DNA from: Eubacterium sp. 14-2
GTDB taxonomy: Bacteria > Bacillota > Clostridia > Lachnospirales > Lachnospiraceae
NCBI RefSeq assembly: GCF_000403845.2
Contig: NZ_KE159567.1
Span: 409,670 to 473,669, forward strand
Direction: 5' to 3'
DNA length: 64,000 bases
Shown: one piece after another, positions 16,869-26,197 of the stretch
Layout: every line of letters starts with the position of its first letter
Position numbering within the stretch: the stretch's first letter is position 1
Notes under the pieces: generated by a model
Told to the model about the DNA's origin: nothing
Databases searched by the model: none
The model's input: the letters and a program-made list of their open reading frames with translations, nothing else
Made by a program: the position numbers and the translations under genes

Positions 16869-19751
16869 ATGAAGAAACGTATTATGACGCTGTTTTTAGC
16901 AATAATGCTTCTGTTTCAGACAGAAGTGGAAACGTTATATGCCCTGGAACCATCTGAAATGCAGCAGCCAGGGACAGAACTGGAAGACAGAACAGGAACA
17001 GACGATAACGGGCAGAATGAGACGCCCTCTGAAGAAGAATCTTCCGGGGAGCTATCCGCCAGGGCCGGCGAGGAAAGTCCGGCGGAGTATATCCTTACCT
17101 TTCAGTTTAACGGAGGTATGGTGGAGGGAAGTGCAGATACTTCCTGTCAGATTACGGTGTCAGAAGGAGAAGAAGCTGCTTCTATTGCCGCCAGGGTTCC
17201 CAGACCGGTAAAGAAGGGATATAAGCTGGAGAACTGGATGGATGAGGGAGGCGTTCCATATGATTTTGAACATCCTGAGAGTCTGCCGGAAATCACTTCA
17301 GCTCTGACATTGAGTGCATGCTGGGTTCCGATTAGCTATACCATTCATTTTGATGCAAATGGCGGTTCCGGGGAAATGGCAGACCAGGTATTCCGGTATG
17401 ACGAAGACCAGAATCTGGCAGCCTGTCAGTTTACCAGGCCCGGCTATGCATTTGACAGCTGGAAATGGGAAGACATGAATATTACATATCAGGATGCGAA
17501 TCCCGTCAATAACCTGACAGATCAGGACGGAACGGTGATTATCCTGAAAGCTGTCTGGAAAGTGGGATCCTATACGGTACGCTATGACGCCAACGGCGGA
17601 ACCGGAGAAATGGACGAACAGGAATTTACCTATACCCAGAACAAGGCTCTGCTGAATAACAAATACAAGCGGGTGGGCTATACCTTTATGGGGTGGAACA
17701 CAAGGCCTGACGGAACAGGAATTTCCTATCAGAATAAGCAGAAAGTAAAATCTCTGACGGAAGAAATCGGCGGAGTGGTGGTTCTTTATGCCATGTGGGA
17801 AGGCAATCCTTACCGGGTAAATTACAACGGAAACGGTGCCACCAGCGGGAGCATGACGGAAAGCAGCCATGTGTACGGAACATTCAGTTCTCTGAACCGG
17901 AACAATTTTAAGCGGAAGGGCTTTCTGTTTGCAGGCTGGAATACGGAGAAGAACGGAACCGGAAGGGCTTTTTCCGACGGGGCACAGGTTTACGACCTTA
18001 CCACGGAAAAGGACGGGACAGTGATCCTGTATGCCTCCTGGACGCCCATTACCTACACCATTAAATACCATACGAACGGCGGAAAGCTGTCTTCCTCCAG
18101 CAGGAAAACGTACACAGCAGATGAACCTTTTGTATTGCCAAGGCCCACCAGAAAGGGGTATGATTTTGACGGTTGGTATAAAAAGGCAAACTTTAAGAAC
18201 AGAATCGGAGAAATAAAAGCGGGTCAGACCGGAAATCTGGTGGTCTATGCCAAATGGGTAAAATGTACGGAGAAAGCAAAATCGGATTCAGCCAAACTTA
18301 CCACCTGCAAAGCTACAGGCTCCGGAAAGGTGAGTGTGAAAGCCACCATCAAAAAAAGAGTGGCAAGCTCCGATGATTACTACTATCTGATGTATATTAA
18401 CCCCATGAATCAGAAAATATATAAAGTAGCTTCCAAAGTTTACAAGAAGAAAAATATAACATTTAATCTGAAAACGGCAGAGAACCAGGGATATGCCACT
18501 TCCACCTTTGGCATTGCTGTCAAAAAGAGCGGGAAATATAAACTGATCAGCAATACTTCCTATGTTAAAAATGTGGAGAAGGCAGCAAAAAACAAGTCCA
18601 AATACAATCCCGGACAGACGAAAAAGGGGATCCAGTTTTCCGATAACCTGCAGGAAGTCTATAACTGCGGGGCAAAACAGACTTTTTTGAATGTTACGGT
18701 TTCCATGGTATGCAACAACGGGACGGTGCCCTATGTGTACAACGGGAAAACGTATTATTTTAATCCCATGGACAGTTACCGGGAGATTGTCATGGACTGT
18801 AACCGGAACAATGTGACAGTGACCATGCAGGTAATGCTGGACTGGACCGAAGGCCATACGGATCTGATTGCCTCCAAAGCCAGAGTCCGGGGGGTGGCGC
18901 CTTTTTACACCTGGAATGTGACCACCAATAAATCCAGAGAGAAAATGGAAGCTATTTTCTGTTACCTGGGTATGGTATTCGGGAAGAAAAACTGCAGCGT
19001 TTCCAACTGGGTGCTGGGAAATGAGGTCAACAACCCGGCAGGATGGAATTATAAAGGCGGTATGTCAGAAACAGCTTATTTCAAAGCATACGCATACGGA
19101 TTCCGGGCGCTGTACTATGCGGTCAGAAGCCAGTCTTCCAACGCCCACATTTTTATCTGCACCGATAATCTGTGGAATACGTCTGTAAAGGGCGGTTACA
19201 GCGCGAAGCATGTGATAGAATCATTCAACAAACAGCTCAATAAGATACAGAAGGGGCTGAAATGGCATCTGGCTTATCATGCCTATTCCACGCCTCTGAC
19301 CTATACCAAGTTCTGGGATGGTCTGGGAATTACAGGAGATGTGAGCACCCCTTATATCACCATGAAAAATATTGATGTACTGACAAAATACATTAAGAAA
19401 AAGTATGGATCTTCGGTGCGTATCATTCTGTCAGAGCAGGGATACTCTTCTACCTGGGGAGAGACCAATCAGGCGGCGGCTCTTGCTTACAGTTATTATA
19501 TTGCAGCCTGCAATCCCATGATTGACGCTTTTATTATCCGGAGTTATTCCGATCATCCTGTGGAAGTTGCCCAGGGACTGAAAATGGGCATTTACGGAAA
19601 AGAGGCCTTTAAAGTATTCAAATATATGGATACTTCACAGACAAATAAATATACAAAGAAATATCTGTCCATTATAGGAGCCGCTTCCTGGAAAAAAATT
19701 GTGCCGGGATACAAATTCAACAGGCTCCGGAAAATGTATCGGAATGTGTGA
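16869..19751 (+). CDS. Secreted protein: five InlB-type repeats plus a TIM-barrel glycosidase-like domain
   Basis: A 960-residue exported protein. Residues 1-25 are a signal peptide and 26-70 an acidic linker. About 73-462 hold five repeats of the InlB B / Listeria-Bacteroides type, each opening with a YTIHFDANGG-like strand and closing on a LYAMW-like strand. About 465-580 are a lysine-rich beta domain and 585-960 a larger domain. In the last one, WVLGNEVNNP puts Glu719 after Asn, and IILSEQGYSS puts Glu856 at a strand end. That is the acid/base and nucleophile spacing of clan GH-A glycosidases, so glycan cleavage or binding is inferred. It resembles DUF5722 proteins. There is no LPXTG motif, so retention at the surface may be non-covalent. 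It is monocistronic or leads into rfbB. Confidence 0.75.
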   Translation: MKKRIMTLFLAIMLLFQTEVETLYALEPSEMQQPGTELEDRTGTDDNGQNETPSEEESSGELSARAGEESPAEYILTFQFNGGMVEGSADTSCQITVSEGEEAASIAARVPRPVKKGYKLENWMDEGGVPYDFEHPESLPEITSALTLSACWVPISYTIHFDANGGSGEMADQVFRYDEDQNLAACQFTRPGYAFDSWKWEDMNITYQDANPVNNLTDQDGTVIILKAVWKVGSYTVRYDANGGTGEMDEQEFTYTQNKALLNNKYKRVGYTFMGWNTRPDGTGISYQNKQKVKSLTEEIGGVVVLYAMWEGNPYRVNYNGNGATSGSMTESSHVYGTFSSLNRNNFKRKGFLFAGWNTEKNGTGRAFSDGAQVYDLTTEKDGTVILYASWTPITYTIKYHTNGGKLSSSSRKTYTADEPFVLPRPTRKGYDFDGWYKKANFKNRIGEIKAGQTGNLVVYAKWVKCTEKAKSDSAKLTTCKATGSGKVSVKATIKKRVASSDDYYYLMYINPMNQKIYKVASKVYKKKNITFNLKTAENQGYATSTFGIAVKKSGKYKLISNTSYVKNVEKAAKNKSKYNPGQTKKGIQFSDNLQEVYNCGAKQTFLNVTVSMVCNNGTVPYVYNGKTYYFNPMDSYREIVMDCNRNNVTVTMQVMLDWTEGHTDLIASKARVRGVAPFYTWNVTTNKSREKMEAIFCYLGMVFGKKNCSVSNWVLGNEVNNPAGWNYKGGMSETAYFKAYAYGFRALYYAVRSQSSNAHIFICTDNLWNTSVKGGYSAKHVIESFNKQLNKIQKGLKWHLAYHAYSTPLTYTKFWDGLGITGDVSTPYITMKNIDVLTKYIKKKYGSSVRIILSEQGYSSTWGETNQAAALAYSYYIAACNPMIDAFIIRSYSDHPVEVAQGLKMGIYGKEAFKVFKYMDTSQTNKYTKKYLSIIGAASWKKIVPGYKFNRLRKMYRNV

Positions 19752-19843
19752 CCATTCGGAGCCAATACAGACAAAAGCAGACAGTTCAGATTTACTGACA
19801 GGAGCGAATGGTTGTATATATAACAATTAAGGAGGAAACAAAA

Positions 19844-20923
19844 ATGAGAACTTATCTGGTGACCGGAGGAGCCGGCTTTATCGGCTCGAATTATATTCAC
19901 TATATGTTCCGGAAATATAACGATGAAATCAGGATTATCAATGTGGATAAACTGACGTATGCCGGTAACCTGGAAAATTTAAAAGAAGTGGAATCCAGAG
20001 ACAACTATACCTTTGTAAAAGCTGATATCTGTGACAAAGAAAGTATCAGCAGAATATTTGAGGAAAATGACATTGACCGGGTGGTGCATTTTGCAGCAGA
20101 AAGCCATGTGGACCGCAGTATCCGAAATCCGGAAGTGTTTGTGCAGACCAATGTGCTGGGAACAGCAGTGCTTCTGAACTGCGCGAAAGCAGCCTGGGAG
20201 CAGGAAAACGGAAGTTTTAAAGAGGGAAAGAAATTTCTGCATGTTTCCACAGATGAGGTATACGGTTCCCTGGAAGAAGACGGGGCTTATTTCTATGAGA
20301 CGACGCCTTATGATCCCCACAGTCCCTATTCCGCAAGCAAGGCCAGTTCCGATTTTCTGGTAAAGGCTTATATTGACACCTATCATTTTCCGGCGAACAT
20401 TACCAACTGTTCGAACAATTACGGGCCTTATCAGTTCCCGGAGAAGCTGATTCCCCTGATTATCAACAATGCTTTGCAGGGAAAGAAACTTCCGGTATAC
20501 GGAGACGGAAAAAACGTGCGGGACTGGCTCTATGTGGATGATCATGCCAAAGGAATTGACATGGTGCAGGAACATGGAAGGCTGGGAGAAACCTACAATA
20601 TCGGCGGTCATAATGAGAAACAGAACATTGAAATCATCAATATTATCCTTGAAACTTTACAGGAAATGCTGCCGGAAGAGGATCCAAGGCGGAAGCTGGT
20701 AAGCAAGGATCTGATTACCTATGTGGAAGACCGGAAGGGCCATGACAGAAGATATGCCATTGCTCCGGATAAAATCAAAGCTGAAATTGGCTGGGAACCG
20801 GAAACCATGTTCAAAGAAGGAATTCGGAAGACGATTGCATGGTTTTTTGAACATGAGGAATGGATGAAAAATGTAACCAGCGGCGATTATCAGAAATATT
20901 ATGAGGAAATGTATACAAAGTAA
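19844..20923 (+). CDS. rfbB: dTDP-glucose 4,6-dehydratase RfbB
   Basis: A 359-residue enzyme making dTDP-4-keto-6-deoxyglucose, the first committed step to dTDP-rhamnose. It has the Rossmann loop [36 protein letters not shown] with the catalytic Thr-Asp-Glu, and YSASKAS with the Tyr and Lys. The start is set by GGAGG at 19831-19835, 8 bases before ATG 19844. An in-frame ATG at 19808 would add 12 residues that do not belong to the family. It leads the rfbB-rfbA-rfbC group. Confidence 0.96.
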   Translation: MRTYLVTGGAGFIGSNYIHYMFRKYNDEIRIINVDKLTYAGNLENLKEVESRDNYTFVKADICDKESISRIFEENDIDRVVHFAAESHVDRSIRNPEVFVQTNVLGTAVLLNCAKAAWEQENGSFKEGKKFLHVSTDEVYGSLEEDGAYFYETTPYDPHSPYSASKASSDFLVKAYIDTYHFPANITNCSNNYGPYQFPEKLIPLIINNALQGKKLPVYGDGKNVRDWLYVDDHAKGIDMVQEHGRLGETYNIGGHNEKQNIEIINIILETLQEMLPEEDPRRKLVSKDLITYVEDRKGHDRRYAIAPDKIKAEIGWEPETMFKEGIRKTIAWFFEHEEWMKNVTSGDYQKYYEEMYTK

Positions 20924-20930
20924 ACCATTG

Positions 20931-20965
20931 GCTCTGTGTCCTGCAGCAGGACGCAGGGCTATTTG
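20931..20965 (+). terminator. Hairpin between rfbB and rfbA (attenuator or terminator)
   Basis: GCTCTGTGTCCTG (20931-20943) and CAGGACGCAGGGC (20947-20959) form a 13-pair stem with two G-U pairs around a 3-base loop. Only a short T-rich tail (tatttg) follows. In the middle of a biosynthetic operon it may partly terminate transcription or protect the upstream message rather than end the operon. Confidence 0.5.
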
Positions 20966-20991
20966 TACAGAATGAAATCAGGAGGAGAAGC

Positions 20992-21870
20992 ATGAAAGGA
21001 ATTATTCTGGCGGGAGGCGCCGGAACCAGACTGTACCCGCTGACAAAGGCCATTTCCAAACAGATTATGCCGGTGTATGACAAGCCTATGATTTATTATC
21101 CCCTGTCTACATTGATGCTGGCAGGTATCCGGGAGGTGCTGATTATTTCCACACCCAGAGATCTGCCGGTGTTTGAGGAACTGCTGGGAGACGGAAGGCA
21201 GATTGGCATGAAATTTGCATATGCAGTACAGACAGAGCCCAGAGGACTGGCAGATGCCTTTATTATCGGCGCCGACTTTATCGGCAAAGATGCGGTGGCA
21301 CTGGTGCTGGGAGATAATATTTTCTACGGACAGAGTTTTTCAAAGGTGCTGTTAAATGCGGCAAAACGAACGGAAACTCAGCCCGGGGCCACGATTTTCG
21401 GATATTATGTGCGGGATCCCAGGGAGTATGGCGTGGTGGAATTTGATGAAGAAGGAACAGCTGTTTCCATTGAGGAAAAACCGGAGCATCCCAGATCCAA
21501 CTATGCGGTGCCGGGACTGTATTTTTACGATAACGATGTGGTGGAGATTGCCAGAACAATAAAGCCCTCCAAACGAGGGGAAATTGAAATTACCAGCGTC
21601 AATAACGAATACCTGAACCGGGGAAACCTGAAAGTGGAAACTCTGGGCCGGGGATTTGCCTGGTTGGACACCGGGAATCATGATATGCTGCTGGCAGCGG
21701 CCGATTTTGTATCTGCTGTTCAGAAACGTCAGGGAATGTACATTTCCTGCATTGAAGAAATCGCCTACAAACGAGGGTTTATTGACGGGGAACAGCTCAA
21801 AAAACTGGCAGAGCCTCTGCTGAAGACAGAATACGGACAGTATCTGATGGAAGTTGCTGCCGGGCTGTAG
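20992..21870 (+). CDS. rfbA: Glucose-1-phosphate thymidylyltransferase RfbA
   Basis: A 292-residue nucleotidyltransferase of standard length that forms dTDP-glucose from dTTP and glucose-1-phosphate. The signature [20 protein letters not shown] is at the N-terminus, followed by LGDNIFYG with the metal-binding Asp and later [12 protein letters not shown]. It sits 68 bases after rfbB and 29 bases before rfbC, with GGAGG ahead of the start. Feedback control by dTDP-rhamnose is known for the family but not visible here. Confidence 0.97.
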   Translation: MKGIILAGGAGTRLYPLTKAISKQIMPVYDKPMIYYPLSTLMLAGIREVLIISTPRDLPVFEELLGDGRQIGMKFAYAVQTEPRGLADAFIIGADFIGKDAVALVLGDNIFYGQSFSKVLLNAAKRTETQPGATIFGYYVRDPREYGVVEFDEEGTAVSIEEKPEHPRSNYAVPGLYFYDNDVVEIARTIKPSKRGEIEITSVNNEYLNRGNLKVETLGRGFAWLDTGNHDMLLAAADFVSAVQKRQGMYISCIEEIAYKRGFIDGEQLKKLAEPLLKTEYGQYLMEVAAGL

Positions 21871-21899
21871 GGCGAGAGGAAAGGCAGAAGGAGAAAGTA

Positions 21900-22481
21900 A
21901 TGGGAAAGATTAAAGTGACGGATGACTGCAATGGGATTGCAGGACTGAAAGTGATTGAGCCGGCGGTGTTCGGTGATGCCAGAGGCTATTTCATGGAAAC
22001 TTACAATTACAATGATTTTGCAGAGGCAGGTATTGACTGTACCTTTGTGCAGGATAACCAGTCCGCCTCCAGAAAGGGCGTTTTGCGGGGACTGCATTTT
22101 CAGATTAATTATCCCCAGGATAAGCTGGTCCGGGTGGTGAGAGGCCAGGTGTATGACGTGGCTGTGGATTTGCGGGAAGACTCCGAGACCTTTGGAAAAT
22201 GGTTTGGAGTGATTTTATCTGAGGAGAATAAAAAGCAGTTTTTTATTCCAAAGGGATTTGCCCACGGATTTGTGGTACTGTCCGATTATGCGGAATTTTG
22301 TTATAAGGTAACCGATTTTTATCATCCCAATGACGAGGGAGGCCTGTTGTGGAATGACAGTAATATCGGAGTTCAGTGGCCCATGCCGGAGGGCATGAGG
22401 GAAGAAGATCTGATTTTGTCAGACAAGGACAGAGTCTGGGGTGGTATTGAGGAGTATAAAAGCAGCAAAAAAGAAAGGTAG
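21900..22481 (+). CDS. rfbC: dTDP-4-dehydrorhamnose 3,5-epimerase RfbC
   Basis: A 193-residue cupin-fold enzyme. Visible family marks are GDARGYFMETYN, the catalytic-histidine segment RGLHFQ, VRVVRGQVYDVAVDLR, and FIPKGFAHGFVVLS. It converts the keto sugar from RfbB for reduction by RfbD, encoded at 2275-3129. It is followed within 9 bases by a secreted-protein gene, whose GGAGG overlaps the rfbC stop codon. Confidence 0.96.
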   Translation: MGKIKVTDDCNGIAGLKVIEPAVFGDARGYFMETYNYNDFAEAGIDCTFVQDNQSASRKGVLRGLHFQINYPQDKLVRVVRGQVYDVAVDLREDSETFGKWFGVILSEENKKQFFIPKGFAHGFVVLSDYAEFCYKVTDFYHPNDEGGLLWNDSNIGVQWPMPEGMREEDLILSDKDRVWGGIEEYKSSKKER

Positions 22482-22490
22482 GAGGATGGA

Positions 22491-24587
22491 ATGAAAAAGA
22501 GGATTTTGGCCTTATTTCTGGCAGGAGTTATGACTTTTACCATGGCTTCCGCGGAAGCATTTGCAACAACCCCTGGGGAATTAACCACGGACACGGAAAC
22601 GGAAGAAATGATTCCGGAAAAAGAGAATGCTGCTGACACAGCAGAAGATGTTTCTCTCGGAGACGGCAATACCGGTGCAGCAGAAGAGATGTTTTCAGAT
22701 ATGTCTGAGCCGCTGGAACTGCCGGAGGAACTGGCCCCACGGATGGTGCCGGAAGAGACTAAGCCTGAAGAGGAAACAGAACTTCCGGAAGACTGGGCGC
22801 CCCCTGTGGGTGGAATGGAGCAGCCGAAAGTAATTGAACTGCCGGAGGGCGCGGCAGATTCTCTGGATACCGTGGATCTGACAGAAAATGCAGATGGAGA
22901 ACTGCTGTATCGCTCAAAGGTTTTGGGCTCCCAGCAGTACAGTTCCCCCTGGGATATCTATTCTTCCAATTATATTTATAATCGGCTGAATGAAAATGAG
23001 AGGACGTTCTGGGATGCTTTGGATATTGTCTCTCTGAAATATCTGACCGGCACATGGAATGCACAGCTCCTGCTTAAGGATGAAGATGGGAATTATTATG
23101 GTCCCGGAGAGATGATTGTTTATGAACGTCTGGGAATTTCAAAAGAAAGAATGAGCGAGCTGTTTATGCTGTTTACCTATTCCAATCCTCAGTATTATTT
23201 TCTGGGAGAAGGTGCCCTGCTGGGAACTTCCAATACAGGGGAAGGTTTCATGGTGCCTGTCATTTATGAGGCTTTTGCCAATGGAACAGCAAGGGCGGCG
23301 GAAACGGCCAGAGTAAAGGCTCAGATTGACGCCATGGAAGCTCAGATTGCAGCGGGAACCACAGAGCTGGAAAAGATTCAGATTGCCCATGATCTGATTA
23401 TCCGTAAAGTGATGTACGATCATGGAATCAACCTGGATAATCCGGAGGCTTCTCAGACTCAGAATCCTTATCATCAGAGCGCTTACAGTGTGTTTGCTAC
23501 GGATTATACCGTATGTGCCGGATACACCAAAGCCTTTACTCTTCTGGTGAACGGAGCCGGTATTGACGCCATAAGTGTTACAAGTTATAATCATGCCTGG
23601 AATCTGGTTTCCATCAATGATTCCTGGTATCAGATTGACTGTACCTGGGATGATATGGACGGCGAGTATGGACGGGATCTGATGTATGGATATTTTAACC
23701 GCAGCACAGCCATGATTACCGGGGCTCTGGATCAACAGGGATCCCACAGAATGGAAGCATACTATAATGGTATGGTGCCGGTTTGTACCCAGGATTCCGG
23801 GGCAACTGCAGACAGTATCGGTTCCTATGTAACCCCCACAGCCCAGACGGCTGCACCGGTGATTACTCAGCAGTATACAGATGATAAGGTGGCTGTAACG
23901 CTGACTTCAGCCACACCTGGAGCGGAAATTTATTATACCATTGACTCTGCCGTTCCGTCTTCTTCTGCCACCAGATGTTTTTATTACAGAGGGACGTTTA
24001 CGGCAAAACCGGACACTGTTATCAATGCTGTGGCTGTCTGTGACACACTCTGGGACAGCGGAATTACCACAGCCAGGGCAGAGACAAAAACCTATACGGT
24101 AAAATTTGATACGGGAGGCGGAAGCAAGGTATCCGCACAGCAGGTTACAGCAGGCAAAAAGGTAAAGAAACCGTCTAATCCCAAACGGAAAAAATATACC
24201 TTTGAAGGCTGGTATACCAGTAAAAAGTATAAGACAAAGTGGGATTTCAGCAAAAAAGTTACGAAAAACATGACCCTTTATGCGAAGTGGAAAAAGGTTT
24301 CTGTAAAGAAGGTGACCATCAGCAAAGTCACAAATGTTTCCGGAAAGAAAATGAAGGTTACCCTGAAGAAGGTCAGCGGCGCCAAAGGATATGAAATCCG
24401 TTATGCCACGAATTCCAAAATGAAATCTTCCAGACGTGTGACTGCCACATCCACCGGCAAGACCATAAAGAATCTGAAAAAGGGAAAAACATATTATGTA
24501 CAGGCAAGGGCATACAAGAAGGATTCCAGAGGAAATAAGGTGTATGGCTCCTGGAGTAAGAAAAAGACGGTTGCCATTCAGAAGTAG
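22491..24587 (+). CDS. Secreted transglutaminase-like surface protein
   Basis: A 698-residue exported protein. Residues 1-25 are a signal peptide, 26-140 a very acidic, proline-containing linker, and about 160-430 a helical plus transglutaminase/protease-like core. In that core CAGYT (Cys342), NHAWN (His368) and DCTWDD (Asp383) form the expected Cys-His-Asp triad. About 450-530 is a beta domain of the chitobiase C-terminal type (ITQQYTDDKVAVTLTSATPG). About 535-600 is one InlB-type repeat, and 605-698 a fibronectin-III-like, extremely lysine-rich domain. The basic tail could hold the protein to anionic wall polymers. GGAGG at 22481-22485 sets the start. The substrate of the thiol domain (peptide crosslink or cleavage) is unknown. 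Confidence 0.78.
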   Translation: MKKRILALFLAGVMTFTMASAEAFATTPGELTTDTETEEMIPEKENAADTAEDVSLGDGNTGAAEEMFSDMSEPLELPEELAPRMVPEETKPEEETELPEDWAPPVGGMEQPKVIELPEGAADSLDTVDLTENADGELLYRSKVLGSQQYSSPWDIYSSNYIYNRLNENERTFWDALDIVSLKYLTGTWNAQLLLKDEDGNYYGPGEMIVYERLGISKERMSELFMLFTYSNPQYYFLGEGALLGTSNTGEGFMVPVIYEAFANGTARAAETARVKAQIDAMEAQIAAGTTELEKIQIAHDLIIRKVMYDHGINLDNPEASQTQNPYHQSAYSVFATDYTVCAGYTKAFTLLVNGAGIDAISVTSYNHAWNLVSINDSWYQIDCTWDDMDGEYGRDLMYGYFNRSTAMITGALDQQGSHRMEAYYNGMVPVCTQDSGATADSIGSYVTPTAQTAAPVITQQYTDDKVAVTLTSATPGAEIYYTIDSAVPSSSATRCFYYRGTFTAKPDTVINAVAVCDTLWDSGITTARAETKTYTVKFDTGGGSKVSAQQVTAGKKVKKPSNPKRKKYTFEGWYTSKKYKTKWDFSKKVTKNMTLYAKWKKVSVKKVTISKVTNVSGKKMKVTLKKVSGAKGYEIRYATNSKMKSSRRVTATSTGKTIKNLKKGKTYYVQARAYKKDSRGNKVYGSWSKKKTVAIQK

Positions 24588-24622
24588 CAGGTAAATGGGA
24601 AACCAGCCATAAAGGCGGCAGA

Positions 24623-24665
24623 AAAAGGACGGGTAAGTCATTGCTTTTACCCGTCCTTTTCGCTG
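24623..24665. terminator. Bidirectional terminator hairpin
   Basis: A perfect 14-bp stem, arms AAAAGGACGGGTAA (24623-24636) and TTACCCGTCCTTTT (24647-24660). It has A-runs on one side and T-runs on the other, so it can serve both the + strand gene ending at 24587 and the minus-strand gene ending at 24676. Confidence 0.85.
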
Positions 24666-24675
24666 CTTTGTGCAG

Positions 24676-25155
24676 TTATGAAATTTTCTGAAGTTTGTCA
24701 CTGTGTTCAGCTACAACATTTTTTATAACAGACAGATCCTGCTTCATTGCTTCATAAGTTTCAACGCTATCCCGGTATCTGCTGAATGTTGATGTATAAC
24801 AGGATTCTATGGTATTCAGCCGCGGTAAAATCAGATTTTCCTGTGTTAATTCAATCTTTTTCACACGTACTTTGAGTTCCTGCACATCATCTTTGAGTTC
24901 CTGCACATCGCCTTTAAGCCCCTGTACATCGCCTTTAAGTTCCTGCACATCATCTTTGAGTTCCTGTACATCACCTTTGAGTTTTTGTACATCGCCTTTG
25001 AGTTTCTGTACATCGCCTTTAAGCTCCTGCACATCATCTTTGAGTTCCTGCATATCGCCTTTAAGCCCCTGCACATCATTTCTGAGCTCCAGTATATCTT
25101 CCCTGACAGGGTCAAGTATTTTTGATATGGCAAGTAATAATTCATTATCTGTCAT
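24676..25155 (-). CDS. Heptad-repeat coiled-coil protein
   Basis: A 159-residue protein without a signal peptide or membrane segment. Residues about 25-95 are ten near-identical heptads of the form DVQELKG (variants DVQKLKG, DVQGLKG, DMQELKD). Val and Leu lie at the a and d positions, so a long parallel coiled coil is expected. The C-terminal 65 residues are also helical. The start follows a full anti-SD match GGAGGTGA (25167-25160 on the minus strand) 4 bases before ATG. It is cytoplasmic and its function is unknown. Similar short repeat-bearing coiled-coil proteins occur in Lachnospiraceae. It faces away from the polysaccharide genes and is probably not part of them. Confidence 0.75.
   Translation of the reverse strand: MTDNELLLAISKILDPVREDILELRNDVQGLKGDMQELKDDVQELKGDVQKLKGDVQKLKGDVQELKDDVQELKGDVQGLKGDVQELKDDVQELKVRVKKIELTQENLILPRLNTIESCYTSTFSRYRDSVETYEAMKQDLSVIKNVVAEHSDKLQKIS
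24871..25080 (-). repeat. 21-bp tandem repeat array encoding heptads
   Basis: Ten consecutive 21-base units start at 24871, 24892, 24913 and so on to 25060, with a degenerate eleventh at 25081. The + strand unit is TTTGAGTTCCTGCACATCATC, with scattered third-position and codon changes. Because 21 bases equal one heptad, gain or loss of units keeps both frame and coiled-coil register. Confidence 0.9.
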
Positions 25156-25272
25156 TGCGTCACCTCCGTAATATTATGAGGAGTTTTTGTGGGTTCGGAT
25201 TTTTTGTTTATATCACAATAGTTTCGCAACACGTATCTTTTCATTTTCAGCCCTTCGTTCTGTCTGAGGTAA

Positions 25273-25300
25273 ACTATACCACAAATCAGTGAAAAGTCCA
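25273..25300 (-). promoter_or_regulatory. Possible promoter of the coiled-coil gene
   Basis: On the minus strand TGGACT (25300-25295) and TATAGT (25278-25273) are 16 bases apart, about 120 bases upstream of the start codon. The -35 box is weak, so this is tentative. Confidence 0.35.
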
Positions 25301-25355
25301 GGGATCAACCGGTGAATTATGCAGATAAAAAGAAACAGAAAACAATGAATAAAGA

Positions 25356-26063
25356 TTATTCTCTGATACAGTTCCAGGTCAGTGTAACATAGGATTTTGT
25401 TTTTGCATGATACATGGTTACGGTAATATAATCCAGGTTTCCTTTAAATGCCACCTTTTTGGAAAAGGAAGATTTTTTACAGGAACTGATTTCATAAGTA
25501 CCGGAACCATACTGCATTTTCATGGAAGAAATTTTCCAGCCTTTTGCAGCTTTGATGGAAACCATTTCCTTTTTCATATCGGAAGTATGGAAATAATTAT
25601 ATTCTGTTGCATAATTAAAGCGGGATGTGAAATCCTTTTTGCCTACTTTAAAGGAAGCAAGGGGATTGGTGTACTCTTTCACGGTAATTCTGGAAGACAG
25701 GGTCTGTCTGCCAATCTGAAAAGAAATATCAGCAGTTCCGGCTTTTTTAAAAAAGTAAATCCGAATGTCACCGGCTTTGTCAATCCAGGGTCTTGCAATG
25801 GAAGAATCGCTGGTGGTCAGGGATTTGATACTGGAGGCTTTCGGCTTTTTGCTGCTGCCCTGACGGTAGACCTTCAATGTCACATAAGTAGCCGGAAGAT
25901 CATCGGGTGCGCAGTAAAACACCATATTTTTACAGGAAGTGGGAATATACCAGGCAGAAGCGGCCTCTGCGGTATCTCCTTTATAAGGAAGAAAAAGCAG
26001 GCTGCCTGCCACAACTGTCAGTGCAAGCAGCAGAGAGACAGATTTTTTCAGTATTTTTTTCAT
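25356..26063 (-). CDS. Small secreted beta-rich protein of unknown function
   Basis: A 235-residue exported protein. The signal peptide is residues 1-35, with a KKILKKS charged start, a long hydrophobic core, and AEAA at the likely cleavage site. The mature part is rich in Ser, Lys and Thr and looks all-beta, with IYFFKKAGTADISFQIG and SSRITVKEYTNPL resembling an immunoglobulin-like (Big-2 type) fold. No catalytic motif or anchor is seen. An ATG 66 bases farther upstream is in frame, but the start at 26063 has GGGAGG (26078-26073) before it and opens the signal peptide. It is convergent with the + strand operon on its left side and divergent from the exporter operon on its right. Confidence 0.65.
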   Translation of the reverse strand: MKKILKKSVSLLLALTVVAGSLLFLPYKGDTAEAASAWYIPTSCKNMVFYCAPDDLPATYVTLKVYRQGSSKKPKASSIKSLTTSDSSIARPWIDKAGDIRIYFFKKAGTADISFQIGRQTLSSRITVKEYTNPLASFKVGKKDFTSRFNYATEYNYFHTSDMKKEMVSIKAAKGWKISSMKMQYGSGTYEISSCKKSSFSKKVAFKGNLDYITVTMYHAKTKSYVTLTWNCIRE

Positions 26064-26197
26064 AGATAAAGACCTCCCATTAAATATTTGAGTGAAACAG
26101 AACATTTGCGTTAATAATAAAGGTATCATATTTATTGGGAAAAAACAATGGCGTCAGGGTAAGAGAATTATTAAGAATTATTAAGAGATGACAAAAT

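Noticed and set aside
19795-19824. Promoter CTGACA-18-TATAAC before rfbB
   Set aside because: The transcript would start on the ribosome binding site at 19831, leaving no leader, so it is not listed.
16869-24587. Sortase (LPXTG) anchoring of the secreted proteins
   Set aside because: No LPXTG-like motif, hydrophobic tail or charged end is found at the C-terminus of any of the four secreted proteins.
24809-25171. Plus-strand open frame with repeated Ser-Cys-Thr-Ser
   Set aside because: It is the mirror of the heptad repeat on the other strand. The minus-strand gene has a perfect ribosome binding site and coiled-coil pattern.
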